64,000 nt of DNA from Nymphaea colorata (GCF_008831285.2 NC_045138.2:17889934-17953933), one strand, 5' to 3'; positions 1 to 33,713 are shown, counted from the stretch's first letter. Notes: generated from the sequence alone by a model not told the origin. A program made the numbers and translations.

Positions 1-1601
1 ATATTTGTCTTAGTCTTTCAAAGTTTGAGGTTAAGCTGTTGCATTCCTTTAGATTAACCAGTGGACACTGGATACTTGTGTGACAAGAGTTCAAAGTAGA
101 GGATGTATCTATAGCTATGAGGAACGGACTTCTTGCCCTTGGCCCTGTCTTAGGAAGGCTTCTTGTCGATCTCCAAGGGGAAATAGAGAGAGAGAGCTAT
201 CCCCAGTTCTTGCCAACGGGTTAAAATTAGATCTATCACCAACACTAGTCACAAGGCACTTTGCTGGGCAAAGATGCATTCAAAAGAAATATGAATCAAA
301 CACCAAACACACTCAATGTATCCTTCTTGGCCACTTACAACCAAGGGTGCAAATGGATCGGATTCAATATGAGAATTTCATTAATTGTGAGGTCCATTAT
401 GCTCCTAGATCTCAATCCATGTGTATTTAGCTGTGTTCGATCCAGTCCGACCCGACCCGCGATCCAAAGGTCGGCCTTGATCAACAACTTGAATGATGAT
501 GGCCCATGATGGGTTGCAGGAATGAGATGAGGAGTGTCCCAACTTGCCACTAAATGGGCCCATTTTACTTAGTTGGCCACGTTTATGCTTCAGAGATCCA
601 GCCTACCCAAGAGCATGAGAACCTGTTTTTGCTGGTCCAGTTGGGTGGTCCTTGTTCTATGACTGCTGAATTGAAACCCTAGAAGAGCCAGTGCCAATGG
701 CAGCCTGCACTTAGAATTTAGGGTTTTTTTCCCCTCTTTTTTGCCATACTTGGTTGAACCTATAAACAGTTTTTATTTGATCCGTCATGAGTTTGCCCAA
801 TTTTGCTAAAGAATTGGTGTGCAACAAACTCTTAGCTGTGGAGTAGAGAGAATTATGGTCTCCCAATTTCTTAGTTTTTTCTCTTTCAGCTTCCTTGACA
901 ACGAGTTTTGGGATAGAGAGCTTTCTTTCACAGTGACAGCATCTTTTTTTGGTCTTAGTAAATGCAATTGGTTTTAATGGTGATATTTACCATTAAATGT
1001 TTGATGGTACTAATAGTTGGCATTAAATGTCTACTGATCACTACGCTTCCAACTAAAATGTCAATAAATAACGGAGAATTTATAATGAAAACCACTTGAA
1101 GCATCAATTATTCCAAGACAAACAAAATTTTCACATTTCTTGTTTTATTTCTTGAAAGATATCAATGTGCTTGATTCAAGTTTCGATAATTGAACTGCCC
1201 CTTTATATTCAAGTGAACTTAGCATTCTTCCAAGACCAACGAGATTTTCGTGTAAAATTTGTTTTAATTTTGTACTTGTTGTAAGATATATATGTTTGTT
1301 TTTCAAGTTTCCAATCAACCGAGTATCCTCTATCCTGTCTTCTATTAAAAACATAAGCTGATTTCTTTATATATATATATATATATATAAAGCTTGAGCT
1401 CATTTATGTCAGAAAGAAAAAATATAAAAAGAAGAAGATGGCAGTAATGTAAATTTTCCATGGGTATCTTAAGTAAAGACCAACTACTAAGGCACCAAGG
1501 CAGGAAGCCTGATCAATGCAATTAACTCAAAAGAGATTGAAAGAGATGCTACTTCCTATACAACTGTACCTACTCCTGACCCAACCCTGAGCCCTCAGCT
1601 C

Positions 1602-1642
1602 TGACCCTAACCCTAGCCCTAACCCTAAACTTAACCCTAAAA
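1602..1642. repeat. Interstitial telomere-like CCCTAA patch
   Basis: About five imperfect units of the form CCCTAA, CCCTAG or CCCTAAA follow one another, flanked on the left by looser variants (CCCTGA, CCCTCA). Plant telomeres are usually CCCTAAA, so this is a degenerate interstitial tract or an enlarged telo-box cluster rather than a chromosome end. No gene start lies nearby to make a promoter telo-box role clear. Confidence 0.6.
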
Positions 1643-2770
1643 GGTACTACTTTAATCAACTCTCTCTCTCTCTCTCTCCTCTCTCTGAGGTCTGTGGTCC
1701 TCTCTTCCCTGACCTCTCCTGAAACAACATCCCAACCAGCAGAGAAAGTAAATATGATGTGCAGCTGCTATGGCCATTAAAGACCACATATGTGTTGTCT
1801 TAAAGGCTTTCATGGATGAAATCATTAGGGTTGAATGCCTCATCACATGCGGTCACATGCAACCCATGCATGTCATAGAGTCAGCATAAATTTTTGTCTT
1901 ATTTACTTGATTTTCTTTTGTCGGTGTGGAAGATTTAATTTCCCTGTACTTTTCTTCCACCGGTCGATTACGATTTTGAAATGTCGAACAAGTTGGTCTG
2001 TACTTCACCATTGAAAGAAAGGAACGCCCATCTCAAAAAGAAATCGTAAAGAATCACTTTCTATGTCTCTGCAAGAACAATTTGAAAAGAAAAGCGATCT
2101 GACAAAAAAAAAACGTAATAATTTTCTTTTAGTTTTTTGGGCATGTTGGTTTTGTACTTCTCCAATCTGATAAGATGTCTATGGGAAAAAATCCATGAAA
2201 AAGTTTTCCAAGAAATGAAATCCATGAGTAGATTGCAATAAATTGTGAGAAAAGACCAAGGAATATTGGCATGAAGGTGACAAATGAAAACGTGACAACA
2301 AATTATAAAGAAATTGACATCTCTCTCTCTCTCTCTCGCTCTACAAATAAGAACAAAAAGATAGACCAAAGGAGCATAAAGAGCCTGGATTTCGTAATCC
2401 AGCTTCAGTTTTGACTGCCTTTTCGATATGAAACGTGGCCTTAGAAAAAGGACATCATGCGCTTCAAGGACAACGGTCAAACTATCTTATTTTCTTTAAA
2501 AATACATCTCCTTTCTATGCTTCCTGACTTGTTTTTTCTGGTTTTAGTTCCAATTTTCTGTTCCTCCCTGTTGATTCGTACTGCCAAAATAGAAGGACGA
2601 GTCACATATCTGATACAGTATCTAAATCCGCGCATTCGTTGGAAATCGTATCTCAGATCGGGTGGTTGGGTTATATGGGTATCAACTTATGCGTTTGGAT
2701 TTCCAACATTAAGATCTTCTTTGGATTCTGAGCTCAAAATCTGATTCCACTGATTCAATTGTAAACCTTA

Positions 2771-2880
2771 GGGGTCGTTTCCGCAAATGGTGCTCCATGA
2801 ATCATACTCTTAGTTCTATTGCTTCTCAGTTTTTGAAAATAAATTTATATAACACTCACATAATGTTTTAACTGCCAAAC
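2771..2880. mobile_element. MITE-like inverted element
   Basis: The right end reads, on the minus strand, GTTTGGCAGTTAAAACATTA and then GTGAGTGTTATA. This closely resembles the arms of the elements near 34993-35278. The left end begins GGGGTCGTTTCC. The size and the GTTTGG-type ends suggest a short non-autonomous DNA transposon. No target site duplication was confirmed. Confidence 0.35.
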
Positions 2881-4570
2881 AAAAAAAATCTGGTTTTAAA
2901 CCAGTTTCTAATAGTTTCTGTTCTTGGGCGGCAGACTAAATCGACATTTTCTCTCGATAGTGCGGTTTTCGATTTGACAAATGTGGCAGAATATCTGATC
3001 GAGCTCAAGCGAAGCTCAACCTTCGCTCGTCAGAGCCACGTGAAGTTTATTTTATATTGGAGCACGCCAAGTTTTTCCACCAAACTGTCTGTGAGTATGA
3101 GTGAAACATTTTCTACATATTTATTCATACAACGAGCACCAATGTGAGAAACGACTGAAACTTTTTCTACATATTTAAGTCTAATTGTCAAAACATTTTT
3201 GAGCACCATCTTTAATATGTAGTAAACTAGTCATTAGCAACACAATGCTTTGGTATGGCTCCACTGCTTTCTAACAGGAAGAAATACTGATGATCTCATC
3301 TTCTTGCGTGTGGTCAGGAGCTCCGGCATATCTGATGGAGTTGCAATTCGATCCATAAATTTCAAATTTGTATTGTGCCAATTTTCGTAAGCTATACTTT
3401 CATCCGAATTTACCCACCCAAACAGAACCTAAGACACATTTCCAGCTCGAGCATGGTTCGAACTCAAGCTCGAGCTCCTTATAGCAAGCTCGAGCTCGAC
3501 TCAACTGCACAAAATCGGGCTCGAACTCAACTTGTTAAACTCTTGTAAGCATTAACTTGTGAAAAATTATTTTTGCCCCAAAGTTAAAACCAGTGATTCG
3601 GTGAATCGGTTGTGGCCGGCTGATACAGTAATGGATAGAAGCGGTTGTCGGACAGGCTGATCTCTAACACGTCAACGCGACCTAGAGGACATTAACCCCT
3701 CCAAATTAGTCCGACTTTGTATCCGTTGAGAAGAAAAACGACTACTTCTGAATTGATCCAATTTTACATAGATTGTGAGTAAACTCAAATTTGATGAAGG
3801 ATGGCTTGACCCAAATCCTCCCTATAAAAAAAAGGGGGGTGTCCCAGGGTTTTTCACCCCTAAGAAATTATCGAGACAATGTTTGACAAGCAACAGAATG
3901 TGACTAATTACTCTCACGACCGTCACCTTCTTGCAGTTGAAGCTGACGCCATTAGTGGACCTTCTAGAGTCCAGTAGGTACACCAGGATGTTTTACCACT
4001 TCTCTCATGCGAGTTCATGTTCAGGTTTACCTTTCTATGGAAAGAAAGATACAGTGAAGGATTTTGAATTTGAGTATTATATCGTGAAACTCATTAAGAA
4101 AAAAATGAAAATCATTCTTTTGCATGAACTTGTGAACATCACCGAGTTGAGAAAATATGGATCTCATAGAAGCTGCTGCAAAGTTGAAGAGGCACCTGAA
4201 AGGAGATGTCGTGGGGGGGTGTGTTGATATTCTACTGCCATGTCTCTTCATAAATCTTAGGAATAAAAAGTTATATATAGAAAATCGAAAGTGCCAAGAT
4301 TTTACAATCCGCAACTTATATTGCTGAAAACTTGAGAAAGGGTTACATACTCTCATGCGTGTGTGCGAACCAAAGACCCATATTTATCAATTTTAGAAAT
4401 GAACAGTTTCGAAAAATAATCTTTTCAATAAAGCAGGTCACCTATTGAACTTGAGATTGACTTGGTTGGTAGCTAGTGGAGCCGTGCATGAACAGGTTTT
4501 CAACCTCATAGCTAGTCGAGCAGTGCATGAACGGGTTTTCAACCTCACAATCACCCTAAACAAGGCCTAT

Positions 4571-4573
<3 letters not shown>

Positions 4574-4615
<42 letters not shown>

Positions 4616-4630
4616 ACACACACACACACA
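4574..4630. repeat. (CT)n followed by (CA)n microsatellite
   Basis: An uninterrupted CT run of about 38 bases passes into a CA run of about 20 bases. It lies in the spacer downstream of the SPIRRIG gene. Confidence 0.9.
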
Positions 4631-5655
4631 AAACATATGATTATGAGCAACATTTAACTATTTGAACTTAAATGACGATAAATTGAACTTAGTGCTGACG
4701 GTGAGCCTGCAGAAATGGATCCAGCCCGAGTCCCAGGACAGCCTTAGAGGCAAGTCCGGAGACTATGATAGGCTTCTATCCGGATATACGCTTGATATGA
4801 GAAAGAAACACATTATGCCGGTTTGATTGGAGATGGCAACATAGGAATAAAATTTCACATCAAACAAGTAAAAACTGGGAACCTGCCGAACAGATGCCAG
4901 CCTTCTTCGCACAAAGGGAGGAAAATAGCAACTTAACCTTAAAAATGTAAAGACTTCATATGATTGATTATTTATAAAAAATGTAAATAACCCGTGCTTT
5001 TTGTGTTCATATAACAATAACGAAGGAATTTCCAGGAACCATTGCTTGAACATCAACTGACACAACTATAAAAAAAACAAGAGAGAAAAACACCGACCCA
5101 CATAATGTACAACATGATTACATACTTGCACAAGGGCAAGCCTTTTTTCTACCCACGTTAATGTGGAAAGAGTTGCCGCTGTTGCATCCGCACAAAGAAT
5201 CACCAAAACATAGAATCATTAGAATGCCTGTACCCGACAGGACCGCCCTCTATACAACAAAAAGAATATGAAACGAATTATTTACACCAACAACCTACAC
5301 AGTGTGGACATGCATATTTGAGAAAATTTCTTTTTCTGCTGATCAGCTCGTCAAAAAGGCAGCCAACAGCGTCAGCAGATCTCCACGTCATTTCTTAGCA
5401 ATTTGGCTTCTCAGTCTGGTTTTCCTTTTCTCCTTCCTGAAAAGATTAGTCAAATTGGATTCTTGCCAAGTCCTGCCAGTCTGTGCCAGCTGAGAAATCT
5501 TGTCACCAGTCTTTGTTATTTATCAAAATGGTCCATGCTTTCAAACAGATTATGGATCTACCTCGCGCTTTACTGAACACATGTTCTTTAGGTCAAAAGC
5601 AGATTAGAGACAGGTTCTGCTAATTAAGCAAAAGCAGGAAGAGCCACCATTTTGA

Positions 5656-26622
<20,967 letters not shown>

Positions 26623-29287
26623 CGTTCTGCCAGATGAATGAAACACGAATTGTCATCTGTGGCTCGACAGCCACCGATGATCGGATTGAAACCCTAGATT
26701 CGCGGAATTCTTCGACAGAGAACACGTCAAAACCCCTGGTCTTGAACCTCCCACGGACCCACGAGGGACTGAAGAAGAAAAACAACGACAACAAGAAATT
26801 GGGTCGCGCTAATGTTCCAGCAATCGGATAAGCAACCCGTCGATCGGATAACCAATCGGAAGGATGACTGAAATTTCCGACGAGGGAAAAGAAGTGGGAC
26901 GTAGAAAACGTGCACTGTTTCCCGGCAGATTCTTTCCGCCCTGCGTTTTTTGTATTTTACAGAAGTTTTCATTTCTAACCCAATCTTCTGGCCACAATTT
27001 CCAAGATAGTCTTCATGTGTCTAAATTTTCTTGGTACCTAAAATTTATGTAAGGCCTCATCATGGGGACAGTGTAGCTGAAAATGACAAGAGTATCTTTG
27101 AATCAAGAAATGGTAGAGACTCCATAAACCCAGTAAGAATGAAATCTAAAAATTTAAATTCCCACAGCAAGGTGAAAATGCCCCTCTAACCTAACATCAA
27201 ACTTTTAATTTTGAAAGGTGTTTGTGAAAATAGTGAAATTTTCTTTCAAATATAAGGTTTTTAAAATAAATTATTTATTAAGGCATTTCATCTGTATAAA
27301 ACACTTAAATCCCCTTGAAAACTTTTTATTCAAGTATAATTTTTCCTTTGAAAACATATCCGCACTAAAATGAATAACAACTAAGTATTTGCTAATAACA
27401 TCAAACCATCCCTTGCCTCATTTTTAAAAGCACAAGCCAATTTGCGGTAAACAGCAATAAAGGTTATCCATTATCGTGATCTGGCAATTATTTTATATAT
27501 CAATACCGAAAGTGCAGAATTTTTCGGTTGACCGTTTTCACTTTTCACCGTATACGGAACCCGACAACAGGAAACTCATAAATGTAAAGCGTATCTTCGA
27601 AGTTATTTCTAAAAGGTGGACTTTACCGAAAACTTAATAAATGACCCTCATTTTCAAAACTTAATAAATGACCCGCTTTTTCAACGTCGTCGCCATATTC
27701 ATAGGTAATTGACAAATACATCCCTATGTTAATTTCGCATTTATTTTCTATCCACAAATTAACGTAGAAAGTTAGAAACTTTTTAGTCCACTATAGGGTT
27801 GGCGCAGCAATCGATGCTGGTAGGCCCTTAATTTTTATTAAGGGTCAACTTTCTGTGCTGTAAAAAAAAAATTACCTAACAAACAAGTTGAAACACAATG
27901 AAAATGACACCGTTCAAGTACCAAAAGCAAGCTGAAACTTCAATTCTCAATTTTATCGATAAAATGAAATATTATTCCTTCTTAATTGAGCATTCTTCCA
28001 CCTTCTACATATGTTTGAAGAAAAAACACAATTATGTTTCTTATTTCAAAGAAAAATGATTGCAATTGGGGATTTTTATTCTCGTATAAGACATGGGCAA
28101 TCATGAATTCGTAGAAAAGTGGGCTTTGAGTTATCAATACATCCTTTGCAAAAAAACCCAAAATTTTAGTTATAAGTGAATATAATTTTTTTTTTTTAGA
28201 AAGTAAGGTAGATTTGCTTTGTTGCCCAAATTTTTCATGAAAGAATTATAAAATGATGCTTCATGTTCCAGCAAATAACAAATCACTACTGAACTTCTAT
28301 AAATTAAGAAATAGGTCAACTTTTGAAACATTTTTTTATAAATCACCTATTGAGGAAGCAAAAGGTTCTTACTGGTTAGGTGAAAGATAGTTCCTCTATA
28401 AGGGCAAAGTGAAACGTCTTGTGATTTTCTTTTTGAAAATTACCAAATTGTCTCTCATGGAAAGCCCTCATGGTTATCATGAGTACTCATTGTCCACCAA
28501 TGTTCATCATCAAAGCAATTAACTTTCATTATTAAACAGGCGACCATAGGGACAACAGGTTAAATCGGCATGGTAAAAATTTTTTACCATTAAATCTGTT
28601 TGCATATTAAAAAAAAAACATCAAAGTAAAATGCATTAAATGCGAGGTGGGTCTTGTCATTGCAAGGGATGGCAGTGACCCATACACTGCTACACTACAC
28701 GGAACTCTAGGTAAGTGTTGTCATTGTAACCCATGGTAAGTTGGGGTTCAGGAGATTTACCTTTCAAGGAGGACTAACCATTGAATTGAATGGCCTCCAA
28801 AGGGGTTTCTGTCATTGAGGGGAAATTTTTATTAAATCCAACGTCAAAGCTCACTCATTAATCGGATCCTTTTTATTAAATCCAACTGACCAAAACTGTC
28901 TCAAGGAGTTGGGGGTAGATCATTTAACAGAAAAAGCAAAGCATCAGTTTCTGTATACTTCCTCATCTCTTGCAGACATTGGAGTTAGGAACAACCAACC
29001 ACCAATCACGTAACAAGATATCAACAACTTGTAATTCAGAAAAAGCCCGAACTCAGAATAGTGCAATTTCCTGAATCTTAACTCTTACTTCAAGCACACC
29101 AAGTGAATAAAAGAAGCTGATAGAAATTGTAATCCAAAATTCAGAATTAGAAACTGAACCGCTGCTTGATCCTTAATTTCTTGCAGCAGATTTTTCGTTC
29201 ATTCTTATTATTAGGGCTTCTTGCTTCCATTGAAACTCTGCCACATTTGTAAACCACGAACTTCTGAAGCAACCTCTGAATCTGTCA
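26623..29287. other. Spacer between SPIRRIG 5' end and p24 3' end
   Basis: This region should hold the SPIRRIG promoter and 5' leader (right after 26622) and the p24 3' UTR (just below 29288). Beyond that I see AT-rich sequence with no coding frame that resembles a known protein. A short phrase, AACTTAATAAATGACC, occurs twice near 27630-27672. Confidence 0.55.
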
Positions 29288-31066
29288 CTAGATTCTGTTA
29301 TATGCAACTGTCTGGCTGAAGAATTGACGGATGCAAACGACTTGAAATATGCTAGTGACCAGCAATGCCATGTATTCGACGACAGTGTATGAGTATAGTC
29401 GCCTCCTGGTACTGGTGTTTGCTGTGACAAACAATAATCAGACTAGTTCGTTAGACAGACAGATAAAAGTTCAAAACAATTCAAACTTTAAATAATGCAA
29501 GACATTGTTCTTTCGATAATCTTCCTTTAGCTTCGTTAGAGAGAGAGAGAGAGAGAGGGAGGGAAAGAGAGAGATACTGTGCCAATGGCGTTCTTCTCGT
29601 GCTTTCAAGTACTTCTGTTCTGCTGTGACAGACTCCAGTGCTTCCCTCAGCTCAGCAATCTTCACATTTAATGGATTTAAATGCTCTGCAAGAGAAGGGC
29701 GGAAGCCAGTGAGCCACATTGAAAGGTTGATCCACATGGAACATTCTGTAGCCATGTTTGAATTTAAATTATGCAACACCTCAAGTATAATATCTATCAA
29801 TTGAGTACTCGGATCAGTTTTGAGGCAAGGTGTCACAACCACTACCAAAGTCATGTTCATTTGAGCATTGTGAAACTTTTATGGAAGTATCTTGAAAACA
29901 GTTTTATATATCTAAAATTTTGAAGAAAAAGGATATCTATCCATATATTTAACTCTGTTGCAGCTTCTCAACTGTAGGAATGACTTGAAAATAATTCTAT
30001 ACATAAGGTCTTAAGAATACAGAAGCATAATACGATTCAGACTTATCCAAAGTTTCACTTGGAACGCATCCTCGACAACTTCGTCACAGGAAATTGAAGA
30101 AGAAAAGACTGTGTGGTAGAATAGTAAAGCCATGGCCGCATCACTTACCATCTTTCACAATTGGGTCTTGCTCATTAGGGATGTGGCCTGTGTGTATGTA
30201 AAACGTGACGGTCTCGTAAGTTGAAGAAGGATTGTGGAAGCAAATCTTGTACATTCCACTCGCTGGAGCCTTGAATCTGAACTGGCCAGTAGATGCCTCA
30301 TCAAGGGAGTAAACTACGTTTCCTGACGGCGAGATCACCTGCACATTATCAAGAGATCAGACCACATCACCACCATGAGTGGAAGCAAATTAAAAGAAGT
30401 GAATCGGACTACGTCAATTATTTACTGTTTGTGATCTCCACCCAAACGCATGCCAGACATAATTCACGTACGGTTCGATAGTAATTTAAGTACTTGGGAT
30501 TCATTAAGAAAAAGATGCGACATGCCTTTAATTAATAATTGTACTTTGATTTGTATACTATTCCTCTTACCAAATTAAGGTTGAATCATACCCATTTTTT
30601 AGGGGCCATCCGAAATCAAATACATGTAAAAGGAAAATTGGATCTATAATGAGAAATCGAGGTCTTTTACTCCCGGAGAGATTCATCAGAAAATTTAGGG
30701 GAAAATTGCAATTCTTGAGTGAAACAGGATGCATTTTCAGTAGGAATTCTATCAATTAAACATAAAAATTCGTCGCATAAGATGAAATATTTCGACATCA
30801 AGGCAAAGGCTCACCGAGAAATCGATGCCGGTTTGGTCGTATCTCCAGAAAGCGTCGTGATCATCGACGACGAAGCTGCCGGACATGATGTCGCCCTCGG
30901 AGATCACGTATTCGGAGATGCACTCGACGTCGTTCAGTGTGACGGTCAGGGCGGAGGAAAGGAGAAAGGCGTCGGAGATCAGAAGCCCCAGCGAGACAAG
31001 GAGGGCCAAGAACAATGGCCGCCTCCGGCTCTGCTCCGCCCGCCCCCCCATTTCCGAGCGTGACAC
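29288..31066 (-). CDS. p24-beta family transmembrane cargo receptor (emp24/GOLD)
   Basis: Type I membrane protein of ER-Golgi COPI/COPII carriers, which helps select cargo and shape vesicles. Exons (minus strand): 30815-31066, 30149-30338, 29578-29685, 29288-29421; 684 nt, 227 residues. Residues 18-39 form the hydrophobic signal peptide. The GOLD domain follows (about 40-140) with the cysteine pair C49 and C117 expected to form a disulfide, and the motif FKAPASGMYKICFHNP. A coiled coil (about 152-180, NVKIAELREALESV) leads to one transmembrane helix (about 195-213). The cytosolic tail RQFFSQTVAYNRI carries the FF signal and matches the tail of plant p24-beta rather than p24-delta members, which end in lysine-rich motifs. 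The start could instead be the second Met (31051, MGGRAEQ), giving 222 residues. Intron 3 begins beside a GA microsatellite. Confidence 0.93.
29538..29575. repeat. (GA)n-rich tract beside p24 splice donor
   Basis: A GA-rich run, broken by a few G or A changes, lies inside intron 3 within a few bases of the donor at 29576-29577. In the transcript it is pyrimidine-rich (CT). Confidence 0.85.
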
Positions 31067-32209
31067 CTGCCTCTCCTGTTCGATTCGCGAGCTGATCAGG
31101 TTGTTGAAATGCCTGCTTCAATCCGATTCCTTCGTGCCGAGCTCCCTGGTCTGCATTCTCCGTTGCCAACGCATCAGATCGAGCTCCTGAGTTCTCTTCG
31201 ACCGGATTGATCGAAATCGAAATTGCTCAATCGTGTTCGATCACGTTCCTTCGATCTGAATCCGGGTTCTCCAATCCGCCTCTCGTCAAGAGCAGAGCCC
31301 CAAGTGGTGGGTTCCTTTACAATAGATTCGGGGCCTTCAGAAGGAGCCACGTTATTCATTTTACAGTAAACTTCTTTAAAAGCCAACACGTGCATTTTTT
31401 AGGAAATTCTCGTTAAAAAATATTGCGGAAAAGCGTTTCTGTTTTGGGGAAATTTTTATTATTTATTTATAAAAAAACAAGGTTCGTTTTTACAGGATTT
31501 TAACAAACCAAATTTGACATAAAACCTAGTTCCTTTTATCTTGAATGCCGAGTTTTTATTAATGAAAACAAATCTTATGAATCAAAAATATTTTAAAATA
31601 AAAAAATTGGCAATTTTAGTTAGTGGCGGAGATATATGGGGTTGGTGTGAGTACCGTTAATAGTTATTGGAGTACTTTAATGTGTCGGATGATTGAAAAT
31701 TTAAAATTTAAAATCCATCTCTAAAACTACCATAAACTGTTGCTAATCTATTGCTAATACCTATGTAATGACTTTTTTTTAGTGATAAATTTTACATTTT
31801 AACCATTCAATAACATCCATATTCTAATAACTTAAAATATTATATTAATATACTTTTAATTATAATATATAATTATAATAGATATCTTTATAACAAAGAG
31901 AAAAAACGTTCCAAAGGCACTGAATCGAATTTGGTTGATGAATCTAAGAAATAGCGATATCTCTCCGACAAATTTGAATGCTCATGTGTTCATTATCGAC
32001 ATCTGTAATGAAGATTTTACTTATCTGGAATCTTTCATTGCTATATTAATTCAAGGGGTATGTCTACAAGCTAATGAATGACATCTCGAGGCTATAGATT
32101 CACACACACACACACACACACGCTTTGGGGGGAGCGCGAGTACAAGCTTAGTGTGCACCAGACCAGCCTAATAGAATTAACGATGTGGGCTTGGCTTCGA
32201 CCAGCCTGC
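31067..32209. other. Spacer between p24 5' end and ELIP 3' end
   Basis: The right part should contain the ELIP 3' UTR, with a (CA)n microsatellite at 32101-32121. The left part (31067-31400) is more GC-rich and is the likely p24 promoter and leader. In between, 31430-31900 is AT-rich with no coding potential. Confidence 0.55.
32101..32121. repeat. (CA)n microsatellite in ELIP 3' flank
   Basis: A pure CA run of about 21 bases lies about 90 bases downstream of the ELIP stop codon, so it probably lies in the 3' UTR. Confidence 0.9.
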
Positions 32210-33435
32210 CTAGACGAGGGCGCCACCCTTGAGGTACTCGGTGAAGACCAAGGCCACCAGACCGAGCATCGCGATCCTGCCATTCCACAGCTCGGCATCC
32301 GATGTCATCACCCCACCGGACCTGGCCTGCGCGCTCACGCCCTTGAACATGGGCACGAGTGAGGCCAGCGAGAGCAGCGCCGTCGCCCCGGCGAACCACC
32401 ACAGTCCGCCGCTGCCCAACTGGGAGGCCAAGTCGTCGCCCTTGGTCAACTCGACCGCCATTGCCGCGACGAAGCCCACCATGGCCAGCCTGCCGTTGAT
32501 CCGCTCCGGCGCCGGTCCTCCGAACGCCAGCACGTCCGAGAACTTGGTGCTGACCTGCGACCACATTCGTTTGAGTCGGCATCTTATGCGGCAATAGGAA
32601 CAAAATTAAACATGCCATCAAAGTTGGTTCAAATTTTGAATTCAAGTTGAAAATATTGGTGGAACTCTAAATGAAATTCATTTTTTAACACGCCCCAAGA
32701 ACTATATCGGGATCTAAATTTAATGATCTAAGAATGAAGTGGGCTAATCCATTAGTGGAGCTACTTATGGGTTGGTGTCTGGTGTCGGCCACTACTCATT
32801 CCATAATCCAGTACTCTAGCCACATGCGGTGCCCACACCAAACTCTAGTTGGTTGGTGACATCAGCTTACCTTTGGTGTGGCCGGACTAGATTTAGGCGG
32901 GGCTGGTGTCGGCGCAGTCACTGGTGCTTGCTGTTCCTTGGGGCCATCCTGCATAATCACCAATGTTTAGCTACTTGACTAACAAGTGAGACAAAATCTA
33001 ATATAAGGGGTGTTTGATAAGAACATAGTGTTCTTGAAACACATGTTTGAAAGAAGGCCATGTTCTTGTTGTAGATGTAGAGTACCGTGGTTTGATTATG
33101 TCCAATATTTGATCGTTGAATTTAAAAAAAAAACATTCAGAAGTAATTCATGCTTATTAGAACAAGAACATTCCAATTATTGAGTATAACGTGTTTTGAA
33201 AATATAATGTTCTTGTTACCAACACTAAAACTATATAGAAGCAGCAATTACGTTAAATCTCTCTAAAAATGTAGTTTGGCAGAAGATTATACGATCTAAT
33301 CACCTCGATCGACGATTTGACGGAGAAAGCGTTGCGCCTCTGATAAGGGAGACGCGTGGCATGCAGCCGAGCAGTTCCACCAATCAGAGGCCTCGATGGC
33401 GCCACGAGGGATCGAAGTGCAGCTGACGTGGCCAT
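32210..33435 (-). CDS. ELIP: Early light-induced protein, chloroplast
   Basis: Three-helix thylakoid protein of the chlorophyll a/b-binding superfamily. ELIPs accumulate under high light, cold, heat and dehydration and are thought to bind free chlorophyll or pigments for photoprotection. Exons (minus strand): 33304-33435, 32871-32948, 32210-32554; 555 nt, 184 residues, close to the usual ELIP length. The N-terminal 45 or so residues are rich in Ser, Arg and Ala with few acids, as expected of a transit peptide. A Pro/Ala-rich linker is encoded by exon 2. Helices 1 and 3 carry the paired pigment-binding motifs ERINGRLAMVG (87-97) and ELWNGRIAMLG (158-168); helix 2 is about 120-140. The three-exon structure is the common one for plant ELIPs. 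Intron 1 contains a MITE-like element. Upstream are a G-box and an HSE-like site. Confidence 0.95.
33009..33226. mobile_element. MITE-like element in ELIP intron 1
   Basis: The left end (GGTGTTTGATAAGAACATAG) and the reverse complement of the right end (AGTGTTGGTAACAAGAACAT) are similar for about 35 bases, with matching inner words (TTGAAACAC with TTCAAAACAC). At about 218 bp with no coding frame it fits a miniature inverted-repeat element, perhaps hAT-like from the GTGTTTGGTAA-type ends. It fills most of the 355 bp intron. No target site duplication was confirmed. Confidence 0.5.
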
Positions 33436-33561
33436 ATGAACTTATAGGTAGGTAGCTTACAAGGGAATCGTGAAGGGAAGAGCAAAATCAATACAAAGGA
33501 GAGAGAAGTTGGTGGCCTTGAAATTGAAATTGTGGGAAGTGAAGAGGAGATGAGGAGGAGC

Positions 33562-33569
33562 TAAATAGA
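33562..33569 (-). promoter_or_regulatory. Possible TATA box of ELIP
   Basis: On the minus strand the sequence reads CTATTTAG, a TATA-like word about 130 bases upstream of the ATG. A start site about 30 bases downstream would leave a leader of about 100 nt. This is a weak match to consensus. Confidence 0.35.
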
Positions 33570-33633
33570 GGGAAGGGGCGCCTCAAAGTAGAGGCTCAGT
33601 TTCATGCAACGTCATCGTGCGATCTCGGCCTTA

Positions 33634-33639
33634 CACGTG
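33634..33639. promoter_or_regulatory. G-box CACGTG upstream of ELIP
   Basis: A perfect CACGTG core in the context ACACGTGG lies about 200 bases upstream of the ELIP ATG and about 65 bases upstream of the possible TATA box. Arabidopsis ELIP genes are regulated by the bZIP factor HY5, which binds ACGT-core elements, and ACACGTGG also fits an ABA-response element. Binding here is inference. Confidence 0.6.
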
Positions 33640-33713
33640 GAAGCTCGTGGCTTCTTTCTTTTCACGCTCTCGTGGTGGTTAACGGAGCCACAAAGCCCTA
33701 CCGAGCACGGGAC

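Larger units (their letters stand above)
1..5655. other. Intergenic spacer left of the SPIRRIG gene
   Basis: No credible protein gene was found. Open frames here are short, show no recognised motif and overlap low-complexity sequence. The stretch holds a telomere-like patch near 1602-1642, AT and CT microsatellites (about 1370-1390, 1659-1680, 2321-2340, 4574-4630), a MITE-like inverted element near 2771-2880, and a patch rich in AGCTCG-type words around 3440-3510. The last several hundred bases before 5656 should include the 3' UTR of the BEACH gene, but no polyadenylation site could be assigned with confidence. Confidence 0.6.

Noticed and set aside
3931-4240. Possible end of an LTR retrotransposon (frame ending beside a G-run followed by TGTTGATATTC)
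   Set aside because: The G-run followed by TG resembles a polypurine tract and LTR start, but the frame shows no convincing integrase, reverse transcriptase or RNase H sequence and no second LTR was found.
26623-26646. Upstream in-frame ATG of SPIRRIG (eight extra codons)
   Set aside because: The family N-terminus begins at MKWV; the extra codons look like leader sequence, though they cannot be excluded.
30861-31169. Frames of about 100 codons on both strands over the p24 first exon
   Set aside because: Shadows of the GC-rich p24 coding exon; the p24 frame is the one with family similarity.
32148-32645. 165-codon minus-strand frame over ELIP exon 3
   Set aside because: Out-of-frame shadow; the ELIP frame carries both pigment-binding motifs.
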